A DNA stretch of 64,000 nt from Cellvibrio mixtus subsp. mixtus J3-8 (GCF_000766945.1 NZ_KN266212.1:140796-204795), one strand, 5' to 3'; positions 17,179 through 27,834 are shown, counted from the first letter of the stretch. A program made the numbers and translations. Notes: generated by a model not told the origin, from the sequence alone.

Positions 17179-18849
17179 GTGTTAGCCAATTTAACCTTGA
17201 GGTCCAAAATATTGTTGCTCAGCGCCCTGATTATTATAGGGTTGTGTGTGCTGGGTGGCTCCGCCTACTTACAACTTCGCCAGTTCAACGCAATTGTTGA
17301 TGAGACCAATGTGCACGTGCAGCGTCGCGCGGATATTTTGGGTGAGATTCAAGGTTCCGCTATCACGTTTAAAACCCAGGTACAGGAATGGAAAAATATC
17401 CTTATCCGCGGTAACGAACCGGAACAGTTTGTGAAATATGCCGATGGTTTTAACCTCGCCGAAAAAACTGTACAAAACCATTTGTCCAAGGCGATGGCAT
17501 TGCAAAAAGCAGAGGGCATTGCAACGGAAGCGATTGAAAAACTGCAGGCAGAGCATGCGAACCTCGGAAAAAATTACCGTAATGCATTAAGCAATTTTGA
17601 ACAGGATCAACCCAATACCGGCAAAGCAGTTGATAAACAAGTCAGTGGAATGGACCGCGAGACAGCGTCCCAGATGGAAGCGCTGGCCGCTGCAACCAAA
17701 ACCGGTTTTGAGCAGTATTTGCATGATTCGGATAACAAAACCGAAGCCGTTTATAACAGGACCGTAAATATTCTGGTCATCATTTGTGTTGTCGCATCGG
17801 CCACTATTATCGGGACTATGGTAATTATTTTTCGCGATATGTTTAAAACCCTTGGCGGCGAACCTGCGTATACAGCTGATGTAGTGTCGCAAGTGGCCAA
17901 TGGTTATCTCAATATTGATATCCAGCTCAAGCACGGTGACCAAAGTTCATTGCTGGCCAGTGTGGCCAATATGCGCAAACAACTTGCTGAAATTATTGGC
18001 GATGTGCGCAGTTCGGCCGACGCCTTGTCATCGGCCTCGGAAGAAGTGAACGCAACCGCGCAATCGCTGGCAAAAGGCGCGTCGATACAAGCGGCGAGTG
18101 TCGAAGAAACGTCTGCGTCAATGGAACAAATGTCAGCATCTATTTCACAAAACAGTGAGAACGCAAAAATTACCGATGGCATGGCTCAAAAAGCGGCGAA
18201 CGATGCCGCAACTGGCGGTGAAGCGGTAATGAATACAGTGCAAGCCATGCAAAAAATTGCCGAGCGTATCAGTGTGGTTGATGACATTGCTTACCAAACT
18301 AATTTGCTCGCCTTGAATGCGGCGATTGAAGCCGGGCGTGCAGGTGAACATGGCCGCGGGTTTGCTGTTGTAGCGTCTGAAGTTCGCAAACTCGCCGAAC
18401 GCAGCCAGGTTGCAGCACAGGAAATCGGGACCTTGGCATTAGATACGGTGAGACGCGCTGAAACAGCGGGAACAATGCTTAACAATATGGTGCCAGCGAT
18501 TCGCAAAACTGCCGATCTGGTACAAGAAATTGCGGCCGCTTCTTCCGAACAAAACGCTGGCGTTGCACAAATTAACGGAGCCATTGGCCAGGTAAGCCAA
18601 ACCTTGCAACAAAATGCCGCAGCATCGGAAGAACTCAGTTCGACTTCCGAAGAGATGAGCGCGCAGGCAATCCGGCTGCAGGAATCGATGACCTATTTCA
18701 AGTTACACGCGGGAGCGGCTAAGAATTCATTTAAAAAAACATCTTCCACGACATCACCCAAACCATCCGGTCCTGGCCCTAAAAAAATCACTGCACAACG
18801 TGTAGCCAGTGGTGATGACCTGGATGATAACTTTGTACGCTTTAACTGA
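17179..18849 (+). CDS. Methyl-accepting chemotaxis receptor, four-helix-bundle type, first of a tandem pair
   Basis: A 556-residue receptor with a GTG start behind GGGAG. The first transmembrane helix is at about 12-32 and the second at 193-215. Between them is a mostly helical periplasmic domain of ~160 residues, probably a four-helix bundle; the ligand is unknown. A HAMP-like linker starts at [12 protein letters not shown]. The signalling hairpin tip has the conserved segment [20 protein letters not shown], with methylation helices on either side. A Ser/Pro/Lys-rich linker ends in [11 protein letters not shown]. The cytoplasmic half is almost the same as in the next gene, while the sensor domains differ. 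Confidence 0.93.
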   Translation: MLANLTLRSKILLLSALIIIGLCVLGGSAYLQLRQFNAIVDETNVHVQRRADILGEIQGSAITFKTQVQEWKNILIRGNEPEQFVKYADGFNLAEKTVQNHLSKAMALQKAEGIATEAIEKLQAEHANLGKNYRNALSNFEQDQPNTGKAVDKQVSGMDRETASQMEALAAATKTGFEQYLHDSDNKTEAVYNRTVNILVIICVVASATIIGTMVIIFRDMFKTLGGEPAYTADVVSQVANGYLNIDIQLKHGDQSSLLASVANMRKQLAEIIGDVRSSADALSSASEEVNATAQSLAKGASIQAASVEETSASMEQMSASISQNSENAKITDGMAQKAANDAATGGEAVMNTVQAMQKIAERISVVDDIAYQTNLLALNAAIEAGRAGEHGRGFAVVASEVRKLAERSQVAAQEIGTLALDTVRRAETAGTMLNNMVPAIRKTADLVQEIAAASSEQNAGVAQINGAIGQVSQTLQQNAAASEELSSTSEEMSAQAIRLQESMTYFKLHAGAAKNSFKKTSSTTSPKPSGPGPKKITAQRVASGDDLDDNFVRFN

Positions 18850-18909
18850 TAAAAATTGCCTGATTAATGTATCGGGAATTTGTGATCAAAGATCTTAATG
18901 GAGCTAAAC

Positions 18910-20544
18910 ATGACTGTTGCAAAAAAAATGCTATTGCTGGTCGCTACTGCGGTGCTGGGAATAATTATTCTGTCTGGCGCTGCCCAGGTGCAAATTAACA
19001 CTGTGTTTGAACAAGCAAATTACAGCAATGAAAATGTTATACCAAGTATGAGTTTGCTCGCGGAAATTCAAAGCAGTGTTTATCGTTTCCGGATTCGCCT
19101 GAGTCGCTTTGTATTAAATACGGATCAAACGCAAATAGAAAAGCTGGAAATCGACTTAAATAAAGCGATGGCCGATGCACGCAATGGTTTAAAAAAATAT
19201 GAAACCTATTTGTCCTCGGATAAGGATCGGGAGCTGTTTTCGGCCGATAAAAAATTCTTCGATAGTTTTGTAGGACACTTGCCGGAAATTCTCGCCGCTG
19301 CAAAAAAAGGCCAAACCGATGCCGCGCTCGCATTAATGGAAAAATCCGGAGATGATGCACGAGCTCTCGCTACGGCATTGGAAAATCACTCTGCGTATAA
19401 TATGGAATTGGCTGATAATGCCAAAAATAATGCATTGGCAACCAAATCAAAAGCGGCATTAATTTCAATCATTATTTCTATCGTTACACTACTTGCTATT
19501 GCACTAATCGGTTTTTTCATTGCGCGCAACCTGCTTCGCCAGCTTGGCGGTGAACCTGATTACGCAGCGGCAGTTGTGGCCAAAATTGCCAGTGGCGATT
19601 TAACCCAGCAAGTGAACACCAGGCCGGGTGATACTACCAGCATGCTCGCGGCGATTCGGGAAATGTCGACGTCCTTATCGCAAGTGCTGGGGGAAGTGCG
19701 CAGTTCGGCTGATGCGTTGGCTTCGGCTTCCGAGGAAGTAAATGCAACCGCGCAATCGCTGGCGAAAGGCGCCTCGGTTCAAGCGGCGAGCGTGGAGGAA
19801 ACCTCGGCATCAATGGAACAAATGTCAGCGTCCATTATGCAAAACAATGAAAACGCCAGTATCACTGATGGCATGGCCCAAAAAGCGGCGGCAGATGCAG
19901 CAACCGGTGGCAGCGCTGTTGCCAGCACCGTAGAGGCAATGCAGAAAATTGCGGATCGTATCAGCGTCATTGATGACATTGCCTATCAAACCAATTTGCT
20001 TGCGCTGAACGCCGCGATTGAAGCAGGGCGCGCGGGCGAGCACGGCCGTGGTTTTGCGGTGGTTGCCTCGGAAGTGCGCAAGCTTGCTGAGCGCAGCCAG
20101 GTCGCCGCACAGGAAATTGGTTCGCTGGCTGGTGAGACCGTTAGCAAAGCCGACAATGCGGGCAAACTCTTGCAGGAAATGGTGCCGAGTATTCGTAAAA
20201 CGGCTGATCTGGTACAGGAAATTTCCGCAGCTTCGTCCGAGCAAACAGCGGGAGTTAATCAAATTAATGCCGCGATTGGCCAGGTAAGCCAAACCATGCA
20301 ACAAAACGCAGCGGCTGCCGAAGAATTAAGTTCAACCTCGGAGGAACTGAGTTCACAGGCGATGCGACTGCAAGATGCAGTGAGTTATTTCACATTGTCT
20401 GTTGAAGATTCCCGCAGCAATTTTGCACGTAGTTCGCGCGCTACGCCTGCACAACCTGTTACGCCAACCCGTGCAAAAAAACCTGCAACAAAACCGACAC
20501 CGAGTGACGATGACCTTGACAAGGATTTTGTGCGTTATACCTGA
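18910..20544 (+). CDS. Methyl-accepting chemotaxis receptor, second of a tandem pair
   Basis: A 544-residue receptor from the ATG at 18910, which has GGAG 8 nt upstream; the ATG at 18898 lacks a site. Transmembrane helices are at about 5-25 and 185-207, flanking a helical periplasmic domain rich in charged residues and unlike that of its neighbour. The HAMP-like segment [20 protein letters not shown] is followed by the signalling hairpin ([20 protein letters not shown]). A Pro/Thr/Lys-rich linker ends in [12 protein letters not shown]. The gene clearly arose with its upstream neighbour by duplication, followed by replacement or divergence of the sensor. Confidence 0.93.
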   Translation: MTVAKKMLLLVATAVLGIIILSGAAQVQINTVFEQANYSNENVIPSMSLLAEIQSSVYRFRIRLSRFVLNTDQTQIEKLEIDLNKAMADARNGLKKYETYLSSDKDRELFSADKKFFDSFVGHLPEILAAAKKGQTDAALALMEKSGDDARALATALENHSAYNMELADNAKNNALATKSKAALISIIISIVTLLAIALIGFFIARNLLRQLGGEPDYAAAVVAKIASGDLTQQVNTRPGDTTSMLAAIREMSTSLSQVLGEVRSSADALASASEEVNATAQSLAKGASVQAASVEETSASMEQMSASIMQNNENASITDGMAQKAAADAATGGSAVASTVEAMQKIADRISVIDDIAYQTNLLALNAAIEAGRAGEHGRGFAVVASEVRKLAERSQVAAQEIGSLAGETVSKADNAGKLLQEMVPSIRKTADLVQEISAASSEQTAGVNQINAAIGQVSQTMQQNAAAAEELSSTSEELSSQAMRLQDAVSYFTLSVEDSRSNFARSSRATPAQPVTPTRAKKPATKPTPSDDDLDKDFVRYT

Positions 20545-20611
20545 CGCGCGGTGTTTATGATGAGCAGAATAAAAATATTATGTATAACGATCAGCAGGGG
20601 TGATGGTGATT

Positions 20612-21433
20612 ATGTCCGCGGATAACGCAACTCCAATTCCTACTGATCAGGAGTTCCAATTATTCCAGCAGCTCATTCAGCAAAAGCTGGGTATTTTTTT
20701 GCCCGTGCAAAAAAAAGCGTTATTGAGCAACCGTTTGTGGAAGCGGTTGCAGGCCTGCGATTTAAAAGGTTTTGGTGAATATTATCGTTTTATCCAAAGT
20801 CCGCAGGGGCGTGGTGAATTAAGCACAGCGCTGGAATTAATTACTACTAACGAAACGTATTTTTTTCGCGAACAAAAACATTTTGATTATTTGCAGGATG
20901 AAATCCTGCCCAATTATCGCCCTGGCCATAGTTTCCGGGTTTGGAGTGCAGCGTCGTCAACCGGTGAAGAACCTTACAGTATTGCAATGGTATTGAAAGA
21001 CCGTTGCAACTGCGATTGGGAACTACTGTGTTCCGATGTAAATCGTACGGTAGTAGAGCAGGCGAAAATCGGGATATACCCGGATATGCGCGTGCGCAAT
21101 ATTCCGCCGGAATATTTGCGCCGTTTTTGCCGTAAAGGTGTTGGCCCGCAAACTGGCAATGTAAGGGTGATTGCCGAATTGCGCCAGGCAGTGCAGTTTT
21201 TTACGCTCAACCTGCATGAAGATTTCCCTGATCTGGGGAAATTCGATCTGGTATTCCTGCGCAACGTTTTAATTTATTTTGAAAATGACAACAAAACCAA
21301 AATCCTGGAGCGGATTGCTGACAAGCTGAATCCTGGTGGCATTTTATTTGTGGGTCACTCCGAGAGCCTGCACGGAATCAGTAACCGCTTTGTTCCTGTA
21401 AAACCGGCTATTTACAGGCTGGTCGGGCGTTAA
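20612..21433 (+). CDS. cheR: Chemotaxis protein methyltransferase CheR
   Basis: Methylates receptor glutamates with S-adenosylmethionine. The product is 273 residues from the ATG at 20612; an in-frame ATG lies at 20600. The N-terminal helical domain is followed by the catalytic domain, with TTNETYFFRE at the start, the SAM-binding segment RVWSAASSTGEEPYSIAM, and LVFLRNVLIYFE. The end (LFVGHSESLHGISNRFVPV) is characteristic of the family. It has no TPR extension. cheD starts three bases after its stop. Confidence 0.95.
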   Translation: MSADNATPIPTDQEFQLFQQLIQQKLGIFLPVQKKALLSNRLWKRLQACDLKGFGEYYRFIQSPQGRGELSTALELITTNETYFFREQKHFDYLQDEILPNYRPGHSFRVWSAASSTGEEPYSIAMVLKDRCNCDWELLCSDVNRTVVEQAKIGIYPDMRVRNIPPEYLRRFCRKGVGPQTGNVRVIAELRQAVQFFTLNLHEDFPDLGKFDLVFLRNVLIYFENDNKTKILERIADKLNPGGILFVGHSESLHGISNRFVPVKPAIYRLVGR

Positions 21434-21436
21434 TGA

Positions 21437-21919
21437 ATGATTGCTGCTCCTGAATCAAAACCGCTGCACAGTATTCATCCCGGTGAGTGGTATTTCGGTA
21501 CTGAATATGAGCGCTTGCACACCGTGCTGGGCTCTTGTGTAGCTTTGACTGCCTGGCACCCGAAGCTGAGGCTGGGAGGGCTTTGCCATTATCTGCTGGC
21601 AAAAATGCCCGAGCAAAAATTACCGGGACGCGATTGTCGCTACGCGGCCAATGCCCTTGAGCAGATGAAACTGGCGATGATGTCGTTTGCCAATCCTTCA
21701 GAATTTGAGTTGGGCGTGTTTGGTGGCGGTGATATGTTTGCTTACATCACTGCCACTTCCATCGGTACAGACAATATCCAATTTGCACGCAATTGGTTGA
21801 TGCGCGAAAAATTAAAACCATTGCATGTGGATGTCGGTGGAAAGATTTCGCGTTCCCTCACGCTGATTATATCTACCGGGGAAATCCAGCTAAAACATTA
21901 TCAAATGAATGCCGGTTAA
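21437..21919 (+). CDS. cheD: Receptor glutamine deamidase CheD
   Basis: A 160-residue CheD. It deamidates receptor glutamines to methylatable glutamates and in some bacteria activates CheC. The catalytic Cys sits in TVLGSCVALTAW and the His in GGLCHYLL; a third family motif is FGGGDMF. The gene follows cheR with a 3-bp gap. No cheC is present. The 118-bp gap to cheB contains no evident gene. Confidence 0.93.
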   Translation: MIAAPESKPLHSIHPGEWYFGTEYERLHTVLGSCVALTAWHPKLRLGGLCHYLLAKMPEQKLPGRDCRYAANALEQMKLAMMSFANPSEFELGVFGGGDMFAYITATSIGTDNIQFARNWLMREKLKPLHVDVGGKISRSLTLIISTGEIQLKHYQMNAG

Positions 21920-22036
21920 GTTGTTGAAAAGCCGCGCTTATCGACAATACTTGGTGAAGTCGCGCAGCGTGAGTATTAACACGCGCAAGCCAATTTGTGT
22001 AAGCACAAGCCAAACCTATGTAGAAGTTGAGATGCT

Positions 22037-23083
22037 ATGACTATTAATGTGCTGGTGGTGGATGATTCAGCCGTGGTGCGCCAGGTACTGAGCGGTGTTC
22101 TCAACGAGGCACCGGATATCAGTGTCTATGCCACTGCGTCTGATCCCATATTTGCGCAGCAACAGATGCAAAAAAAATGGCCGGATGTGGTGTTGCTGGA
22201 TATAGAAATGCCGCGCATGGATGGCCTGACATTTTTGCGGCAATTAATGCAGGAGCGGCCAACACCGGTAATTATTTGTTCTTCGCTGGCCGAAAAAGGT
22301 GCAGAGCTAACGTTGCAAGCATTGGCCGCCGGCGCCATTGATATCATCACCAAACCGCAATTGGGTGTGAAAGATTTTTTACTCGAAGCCAAGCATTTGT
22401 TGTGGCAAACCGTACGCGGTGCAGCGGGTGCCCATGTATCGCGCCGTGCATCGGTAGCCGATAAAAAACCGGCTGCGGTTGCTGCACCAGCGGCTGATCT
22501 GGTCGCTATGACGGCGACTACCGATACTATTATTGTCATCGGCACATCGACTGGTGGTACCCAGGCGCTGGAAGAAATCCTTAGTAAGATTCCGCGTACT
22601 TGTCCGGGCATCGCTGTGGTGCAACACATGCCGGAAAAGTTCACCGCTGCGTTTGCAAAACGCCTTGATGGGCTCTGTGAAGTGGATGTAAAAGAAGCGG
22701 AGAGCGGTGATCGTTTAATTCCCGGGCGTGTATTAATTGCACCAGGCGGGCATCACCTGGAGGTACAGCGTTCGGGGGCCCAGTATATTGCCAAGGTTTT
22801 TCGCGGACCGAGTGTGAATCGCCATTGTCCTTCTGTGGATGTGTTGTTTCGTTCGGCTGCGCGCTACGCAGGTCGCAACGCCATGGGAATTATTATGACC
22901 GGCATGGGTGATGATGGCGCGCGCGGGCTATTGGAAATGCGCCAGGTTGGTTGCAGGACTATTGCACAGGATGAGCAATCCTGTGTTGTATTTGGGATGC
23001 CCAAAGAAGCGATTAACATGGGCGCCGCAAAAGAAATTATGCCATTGTCGCAAATCCCGGCAGTGTTGGGAGGCAAGGCATGA
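22037..23083 (+). CDS. cheB: Chemotaxis response regulator protein-glutamate methylesterase CheB
   Basis: A 348-residue two-domain enzyme that removes receptor methyl groups. The receiver domain has Asp9/Asp10 and phosphoacceptor Asp55 ([12 protein letters not shown]). After an Ala/Pro linker (~128-160) the methylesterase domain has Ser171 in [10 protein letters not shown], His197 in VVQHMPEKF and the catalytic Asp in [11 protein letters not shown]. The stop overlaps the start of the REC-EAL gene (ATGA), which indicates co-expression. Confidence 0.96.
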   Translation: MTINVLVVDDSAVVRQVLSGVLNEAPDISVYATASDPIFAQQQMQKKWPDVVLLDIEMPRMDGLTFLRQLMQERPTPVIICSSLAEKGAELTLQALAAGAIDIITKPQLGVKDFLLEAKHLLWQTVRGAAGAHVSRRASVADKKPAAVAAPAADLVAMTATTDTIIVIGTSTGGTQALEEILSKIPRTCPGIAVVQHMPEKFTAAFAKRLDGLCEVDVKEAESGDRLIPGRVLIAPGGHHLEVQRSGAQYIAKVFRGPSVNRHCPSVDVLFRSAARYAGRNAMGIIMTGMGDDGARGLLEMRQVGCRTIAQDEQSCVVFGMPKEAINMGAAKEIMPLSQIPAVLGGKA

Positions 23084-24303
23084 AGTCTGTGATTTCCGAA
23101 TTGAGCGTGCTGGTGACTGACGACAGCCTCACCCAGCGCCAGTACGCCATGGACCTGTGCCAGGAACTGGGCGTGCAAGCTTTATTTGATGCAGCCAATG
23201 GTGTCGATGCATTGGACGTGTTGGATACAAACAGCGTCGATGTTGTATTAATTGACCTGGAAATGCCGATCATGGATGGGGTGGAATTAATTCGCTCCAT
23301 CGCGCAAAAAAAATTAAATAGCAGTGTCATTATCCTCAGTGCAAAAGATCCTATTCTTATCGCCAGCGTAGGCACTATGGCCGAGGCTGATGGTCTGCAT
23401 GTGTTGGGAACTTTTCAAAAACCATTGTTGCCTGATGCCCTGGAGTGCAGTTTGTTGCGCTTTATCCAGGACACTAAAGTGGCGGCAGAGCCAAAAAAAT
23501 CAAACGATACAGAAGTTACCGCCCTGGAACTCAGCCATGCGTTGGCGAACAACGAATTAACCCTTGCGTTTCAGCCCAAGTTGACCGTGCATGGATTATT
23601 ATTGCGCGGCGTAGAAGCATTGGCCCGCTGGCGCCATCCTGCCAAGGGCATGATATCGCCGGTAGTATTTATTGAATTGGCAGAACGCCACGGGATGATC
23701 GATGCGCTTACGCATTTTTTATTAGAAGAAGCATTCAAACACAAACGCACCTGGCAACAGTATGGATTGCGTTTCCATCTCGCATTTAATTTATCGCCAT
23801 TGTCGCTCGCCGATTCTGACATGGTAGATTGGTTGTGCAAGATGGCTGAAAAGTACGGTATTGCGCCTGCCGAAATTACCTTTGAAGTGACCGAGAATGC
23901 CTTATTGGGCGAATTGGCCAGTGCGATACGTACGCTCGCGCGTTTGCGGTTAAAAGGTTTCCATATCGCTATTGATGATTACGGCACTGGTTTTGCGAAC
24001 GCCCAGCAATTATCGCGCGTGCCGGCCACAGAATTAAAAATTGATCGCTCTCTGGTTCATCGCGCTGCAGCCCGACCACAACAGCGAACCATTCTTGCGA
24101 GCACCATCGACCTGGCCAAAAACCTGAATCTCACTACGGTTGCGGAAGGTGTGGAGACCGCAGAAGATTTCAAAATCCTCTACGATTTGGGTGTAGATCT
24201 GGTACAAGGTTATTATTTTTCCAAACCGCTTTTCGCTGATGATCTATTGAATTGGGTTAAGAATGATTTGAGTCAGCTGCGCCGCCAACAGGAACAAAAA
24301 TAA
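23080..24303 (+). CDS. Response regulator with EAL c-di-GMP phosphodiesterase domain
   Basis: A 407-residue output protein. The receiver domain (~8-130) has phosphoacceptor Asp59 ([11 protein letters not shown]) and the conserved Lys in FQKPL. The EAL domain (~148-400) keeps the catalytic and metal-binding signatures: GVEAL with Glu179, [39 protein letters not shown] and QGYYFSKP. I therefore predict active hydrolysis of c-di-GMP to pGpG. It overlaps cheB by 4 bp and is the last gene of the cluster. CheA is the probable phosphodonor, so the array may control c-di-GMP. The activity is inferred from intact motifs. Confidence 0.92.
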   Translation: MKSVISELSVLVTDDSLTQRQYAMDLCQELGVQALFDAANGVDALDVLDTNSVDVVLIDLEMPIMDGVELIRSIAQKKLNSSVIILSAKDPILIASVGTMAEADGLHVLGTFQKPLLPDALECSLLRFIQDTKVAAEPKKSNDTEVTALELSHALANNELTLAFQPKLTVHGLLLRGVEALARWRHPAKGMISPVVFIELAERHGMIDALTHFLLEEAFKHKRTWQQYGLRFHLAFNLSPLSLADSDMVDWLCKMAEKYGIAPAEITFEVTENALLGELASAIRTLARLRLKGFHIAIDDYGTGFANAQQLSRVPATELKIDRSLVHRAAARPQQRTILASTIDLAKNLNLTTVAEGVETAEDFKILYDLGVDLVQGYYFSKPLFADDLLNWVKNDLSQLRRQQEQK

Positions 24304-24647
24304 TTTTTTTATCCGCTCAATCCCGGTTATAACCGCCGTTACCATTTTTGGGTAATAGTTTGTCCATTCGGCACATGGGTCGCTTCTATCTGCCTGTTGC
24401 CGGCAGTTTTGCCCCCCGCAGCGGGGAAATCATCACAAAGACGGGTTAATATAAGGCCTCCAGGCAAATCCGGTGGGGTTCTCTCGCCGGATTTGGTTTA
24501 GTATCCGCTGTGGCTTTATTCATGATGGGTACAGCCTCGCCGTCGCAGCATAAGCCGCAACTGGCAAGTGTTCGCTGCAATGTTCCCCGATTAACCCTGG
24601 CGGCTGCCATTAATTGTGCAATGGCCATTAACCATAGGGCTATAGCT
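24304..24647. other. Intergenic region after the chemosensory cluster
   Basis: A 344-bp stretch. It holds a 9-bp inverted repeat, CAAATCCGG (24465-24473) and CCGGATTTG (24487-24495), and a short GC-rich hairpin near 24414. Neither has a T-run, so I cannot name a terminator. The reading frame running into the glyoxalase-fold gene from 24510 is open, but the family's usual start is at 24648. Confidence 0.5.
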
Positions 24648-25067
24648 ATGAACAACGTGCAACCCAAACTACATGCTGTACACCACGTTGCCCTGATTTG
24701 TTCGGATTATGAAAAATCCAGACATTTTTATGTAAATATCCTGGGGCTTGAGGTGTTGGCAGAAAATTACCGTGCCGAGCGTGCATCCTGGAAATTGGAC
24801 CTGGCGTTACCCAACGGTACCCAACTGGAGCTGTTTTCATTCCCTAACCCACCGGCGCGGTCGTCGCAACCAGAGGCTTGCGGTTTGCGCCATCTGGCAT
24901 TTGTAGTGCGCGACCTGAATGCGCTAATTGATTGGCTGGTGAGTCATCACATAGACGTGGAGCCAGTACGCGTGGATGAATACACACACAAACGTTTTAC
25001 GTTTTTCAAGGATCCCGATGGTTTGCCGTTGGAACTTTATGAATTACCGGCAATATCGCACAACTAA
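24648..25067 (+). CDS. yaeR: Glyoxalase-fold (VOC) metalloprotein, YaeR/GloA2 type
   Basis: A 139-residue VOC-superfamily protein closely resembling E. coli YaeR/GloA2. It has HHVALI, a central RASWKLDLALPN, LELFSFPNPPARS, EACGLRHLAFVV and a C-terminal KRFTFFKDPDGLPLELYE. The two His and two Glu metal ligands (HH, ELF, RHL, LELYE) are in place. The true substrate of YaeR is not settled; lactoylglutathione lyase activity is only assumed. The start at 24648 has AGGG upstream and matches the family length. The extra upstream codons are not part of the family. The next gene starts 30 bp on. Confidence 0.9.
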   Translation: MNNVQPKLHAVHHVALICSDYEKSRHFYVNILGLEVLAENYRAERASWKLDLALPNGTQLELFSFPNPPARSSQPEACGLRHLAFVVRDLNALIDWLVSHHIDVEPVRVDEYTHKRFTFFKDPDGLPLELYELPAISHN

Positions 25068-25097
25068 TTCCTATCAATTGCAAAGTGAGATGCGCTT

Positions 25098-26030
25098 GTG
25101 TTGAAACGCGTTTATTCGTTAATGGCTTTGGGATTGTTCTGTTGCCTCGGCGCCAATCAGGCAGGCGCACGCGAACTGGTGTTAGCATTTGAAAATACAT
25201 TACAGGAGTCTACCTCACTGGATGCTATGGCGCGTTCACAAATGCTGGTGCGCAATTTGGCAATTGCCGGTGTTCCGCAAGCGATGTTTTTAATTAAAAC
25301 GGAAAATATGGGCGCTAAGAACAGTGACCGTGTTGCGTTGTATAGTGATAAAGGGCACTTGCTGGTAAATGCTGGTCACAATCACAGTTTGGTGAGCAAA
25401 AGTGACCTCTATGCGTATGAGATTGGCATACTCAAGGCCAATCGTATTCTGGAGCAATTTTCCGGGTACAAAAAACATATTCATTTTTCTACGTTGCATG
25501 AAGTGGCTGATACAGGAATTCAGCGCGGACTGATTGAATTCTTGCGCGAGCGCGATTACCAACCAGCCTTCACCGGTTTTAATAACGCGCGTGGAATTGA
25601 TGCGTATATTGATCAGCTTTACCAAAAGAAAATTCGCAACAATCGCCGCGTAGATATGGCAGCGCTGGAAAAAACCTATGTCGAATTAATGTTGCAACCC
25701 TTGCAGCGACAAGATGAATATCTTTTCAACATGCTCGGTTATTCCCCGCGCCAGGTACTGGTGATTCAGGAGAATGATTTGGCGGCGTATTTTATTGTGG
25801 CGTTGGTAGATGAATTGGTTGCGCAAGGCTGGACCATGATCGCTGCCGAAAAAGCGATGAATGACCCCCTGGTCAATCCTATCGCACAAGGTGGCTGGGG
25901 TGCGAATAGTTATCTCCACGGCTTAACCGGTTTGCCTGAATTACCGGTGGCTTACCCGCGTGTAATTGGCGAGCGGCAAGCGGGCGTTGATCGCTTGTTG
26001 CAACTACAGGTTCCGGGTTTTATTGAATAG
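25098..26030 (+). CDS. Secreted divergent polysaccharide-deacetylase-like protein
   Basis: A 310-residue exported protein with a GTG start and a signal peptide cut near QAGA-RE (residue 24). Segments line up with the NodB deacetylase fold: LVLAFENT where TFDD is usual, NAGHNHSLVSK in place of the metal-binding H-x3-H loop, and QENDLAAYFIVALVDELVAQG, like the HENDLNA...LV..L segment of such enzymes. The catalytic Asp pair is replaced by Glu-Asn, so activity is doubtful or altered. It may act in the periplasm on cell-wall or exopolysaccharide. It is followed at 70 bp by another secreted protein on the same strand. The family assignment is tentative. Confidence 0.6.
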   Translation: MLKRVYSLMALGLFCCLGANQAGARELVLAFENTLQESTSLDAMARSQMLVRNLAIAGVPQAMFLIKTENMGAKNSDRVALYSDKGHLLVNAGHNHSLVSKSDLYAYEIGILKANRILEQFSGYKKHIHFSTLHEVADTGIQRGLIEFLRERDYQPAFTGFNNARGIDAYIDQLYQKKIRNNRRVDMAALEKTYVELMLQPLQRQDEYLFNMLGYSPRQVLVIQENDLAAYFIVALVDELVAQGWTMIAAEKAMNDPLVNPIAQGGWGANSYLHGLTGLPELPVAYPRVIGERQAGVDRLLQLQVPGFIE

Positions 26031-26099
26031 TTTTTGTTTCATCGTTATCCATTTTTTTCATATTATTGAATTTATTTTTATCAGGTAGTAGAGGCAAGC

Positions 26100-27617
26100 A
26101 TGCTGAAAAATACATCCCGTTTGATCGCACTCTTCGTTGCCAGTGCAATAGCGACGGGTGCCATGGCGCAACAAAAATCAGTGATTTTTAAAAACGGTTT
26201 TGATTCTGAAGCCGATACCAAAAAAATTGCTTTGTTGTATGGCGCAAAAACAGTAACCGAACAAGTACGCAACGGTACCGGTGCGGTGCAAATTGAAGAG
26301 GGCGAAGCGTCAATCCGTTCCCGCGTAAACTTAAGCGAGCAAGGCACACTGGAATTCTGGCTTAAAACTTCCACGCCTGCCACCCAATATAAAGTGACGG
26401 TACTGGTGGCGACCAGCCAGAATACAGATACCGGGTGGGTGCAAGTAGGGCAGGTAACCGGCAGCAATGCGTCGGCCGAATACCATGCCAAACGTATTTC
26501 CATCGATGATCCGGGCAAAAAATATTTGCGCCTGGATTTTGAAGTCACTAATGGGCAAGTGTGGATTGATGACCTGAGCGTAGAAAAAATCCTGCTGGAC
26601 ACCGCGTTGCAAAAAAACCAGGAAAAAGTTATTGCCGAAGTATTGGGCAAATTGCGCGATGATAAAAACTATCAGGTCCAGGCTGATGCGTTGCGCACAT
26701 TGGGTAAAAATTACGCGGCCCAAATTGATGTGCAACGCCAGTACCTTGAATATGCGAATGGTATTTACTCCAGTGTTACGCTGGTTCTCGCCACGTCCGA
26801 GCGCGGAAAAATGGCCAACCCTTTGGGTTATCAAACTTTTAAAGGAATTGTAAATGATGTTCGCACTGTGGCATCGCCTATACAAAAATCGCGTATGGAA
26901 TCATTGCTGAAACCGTTGGGGGATATTGCCACTGCGACTTTGAATGTGATGACGCAAGGTGCCTATCAGGCATTTGCCGAACCCTTTAAAACCATTGTGG
27001 CTACAACGTTTGATCGGGTTTCCTACGAAAATGCCGGTGTTGATCGCAAAGCGCGCAAATTTGCGGAAGAGAATGGTTTGAAAACATTTGCCAAGGCCGA
27101 GGGCTTCCTCGGTGAAGTAGAGAAAGAACTCAATACCGTAGTTGCGTTGGATAAAGACCTGATTGATATCCAGCGCGAAGTGGATAAATTCCGTAAAGAC
27201 CTGGACAAGCATTTAAAAGAGTCGCTTATCGCCGGTGGCATGGGGCGCGGCCAGGAAAATTACAATCGTGTTATGAGTAAGGATGAGCCAACGCGCAACG
27301 AAGCATTGCAGGAAATTAACAATTATTTCACCCTGCAAGCGGAAAGCTATCAAAACCATTCCAGTTCAAACACCGAGTTTGTACAGTTTATGATGAAGGC
27401 GACTGGCACTATGGAAGAGACGCAAGTCTTTAAAGAGCGTTTCAATGTGATTGCGTCTTCGGTGATTACTTTCTACGATAAATTTGATCGTTCTGTCGCC
27501 AAAGACCAAAATCCCTTTTCCGATGACAAAGATCGCGCGCTCTGGGAATCCCACGCAGTAAAAGTTCGCGCGTATATTCAGGAATCCAAAGCCGCTTTTG
27601 CAAAAGCCTATATGTAA
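26100..27617 (+). CDS. Large secreted protein of unknown function
   Basis: A 505-residue protein with a clear Sec signal peptide (cut near GAMA-QQ, residue 23). Residues ~28-160 look like a beta-sandwich ending in YLRLDFEVTNGQVWIDDLSVE, the usual end of carbohydrate-binding-type modules. The remaining ~340 residues are mainly helical with long charged stretches (for example KDLIDIQREVDKFRKDLDKH), suggesting coiled coils. No catalytic motif or known family is recognised. It may be an adhesive or scaffold protein that binds a polysaccharide. It shares direction with the deacetylase-like gene and ends at a strong terminator. Confidence 0.7.
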   Translation: MLKNTSRLIALFVASAIATGAMAQQKSVIFKNGFDSEADTKKIALLYGAKTVTEQVRNGTGAVQIEEGEASIRSRVNLSEQGTLEFWLKTSTPATQYKVTVLVATSQNTDTGWVQVGQVTGSNASAEYHAKRISIDDPGKKYLRLDFEVTNGQVWIDDLSVEKILLDTALQKNQEKVIAEVLGKLRDDKNYQVQADALRTLGKNYAAQIDVQRQYLEYANGIYSSVTLVLATSERGKMANPLGYQTFKGIVNDVRTVASPIQKSRMESLLKPLGDIATATLNVMTQGAYQAFAEPFKTIVATTFDRVSYENAGVDRKARKFAEENGLKTFAKAEGFLGEVEKELNTVVALDKDLIDIQREVDKFRKDLDKHLKESLIAGGMGRGQENYNRVMSKDEPTRNEALQEINNYFTLQAESYQNHSSSNTEFVQFMMKATGTMEETQVFKERFNVIASSVITFYDKFDRSVAKDQNPFSDDKDRALWESHAVKVRAYIQESKAAFAKAYM

Positions 27618-27641
27618 CCCGCTTGTTAACGTAGCAATGTT

Positions 27642-27675
27642 AAAAACGCCCCATTCTTTAATGGGGCGTTTTTTT
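27642..27675 (+). terminator. Intrinsic terminator
   Basis: A 14-bp stem, AAAAACGCCCCATT (27642-27655) and AATGGGGCGTTTTT (27660-27673), with a 4-nt loop and a T-run. It closes the unit that contains the two secreted proteins. Confidence 0.93.
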
Positions 27676-27834
27676 AACGTCGTCGCCAGTATTGGTGCTC
27701 TTGTGAAAACTTGTCGCGCGTATACCCAAATAGTCATTAACAAGCTATGCTTCCCCGAGCGATAATTTTCGCGCCGCTGTCGTTAGCGGTGAAAAATTTG
27801 TAACACGCTCACTCCTTTAATAAGACCTAATACA

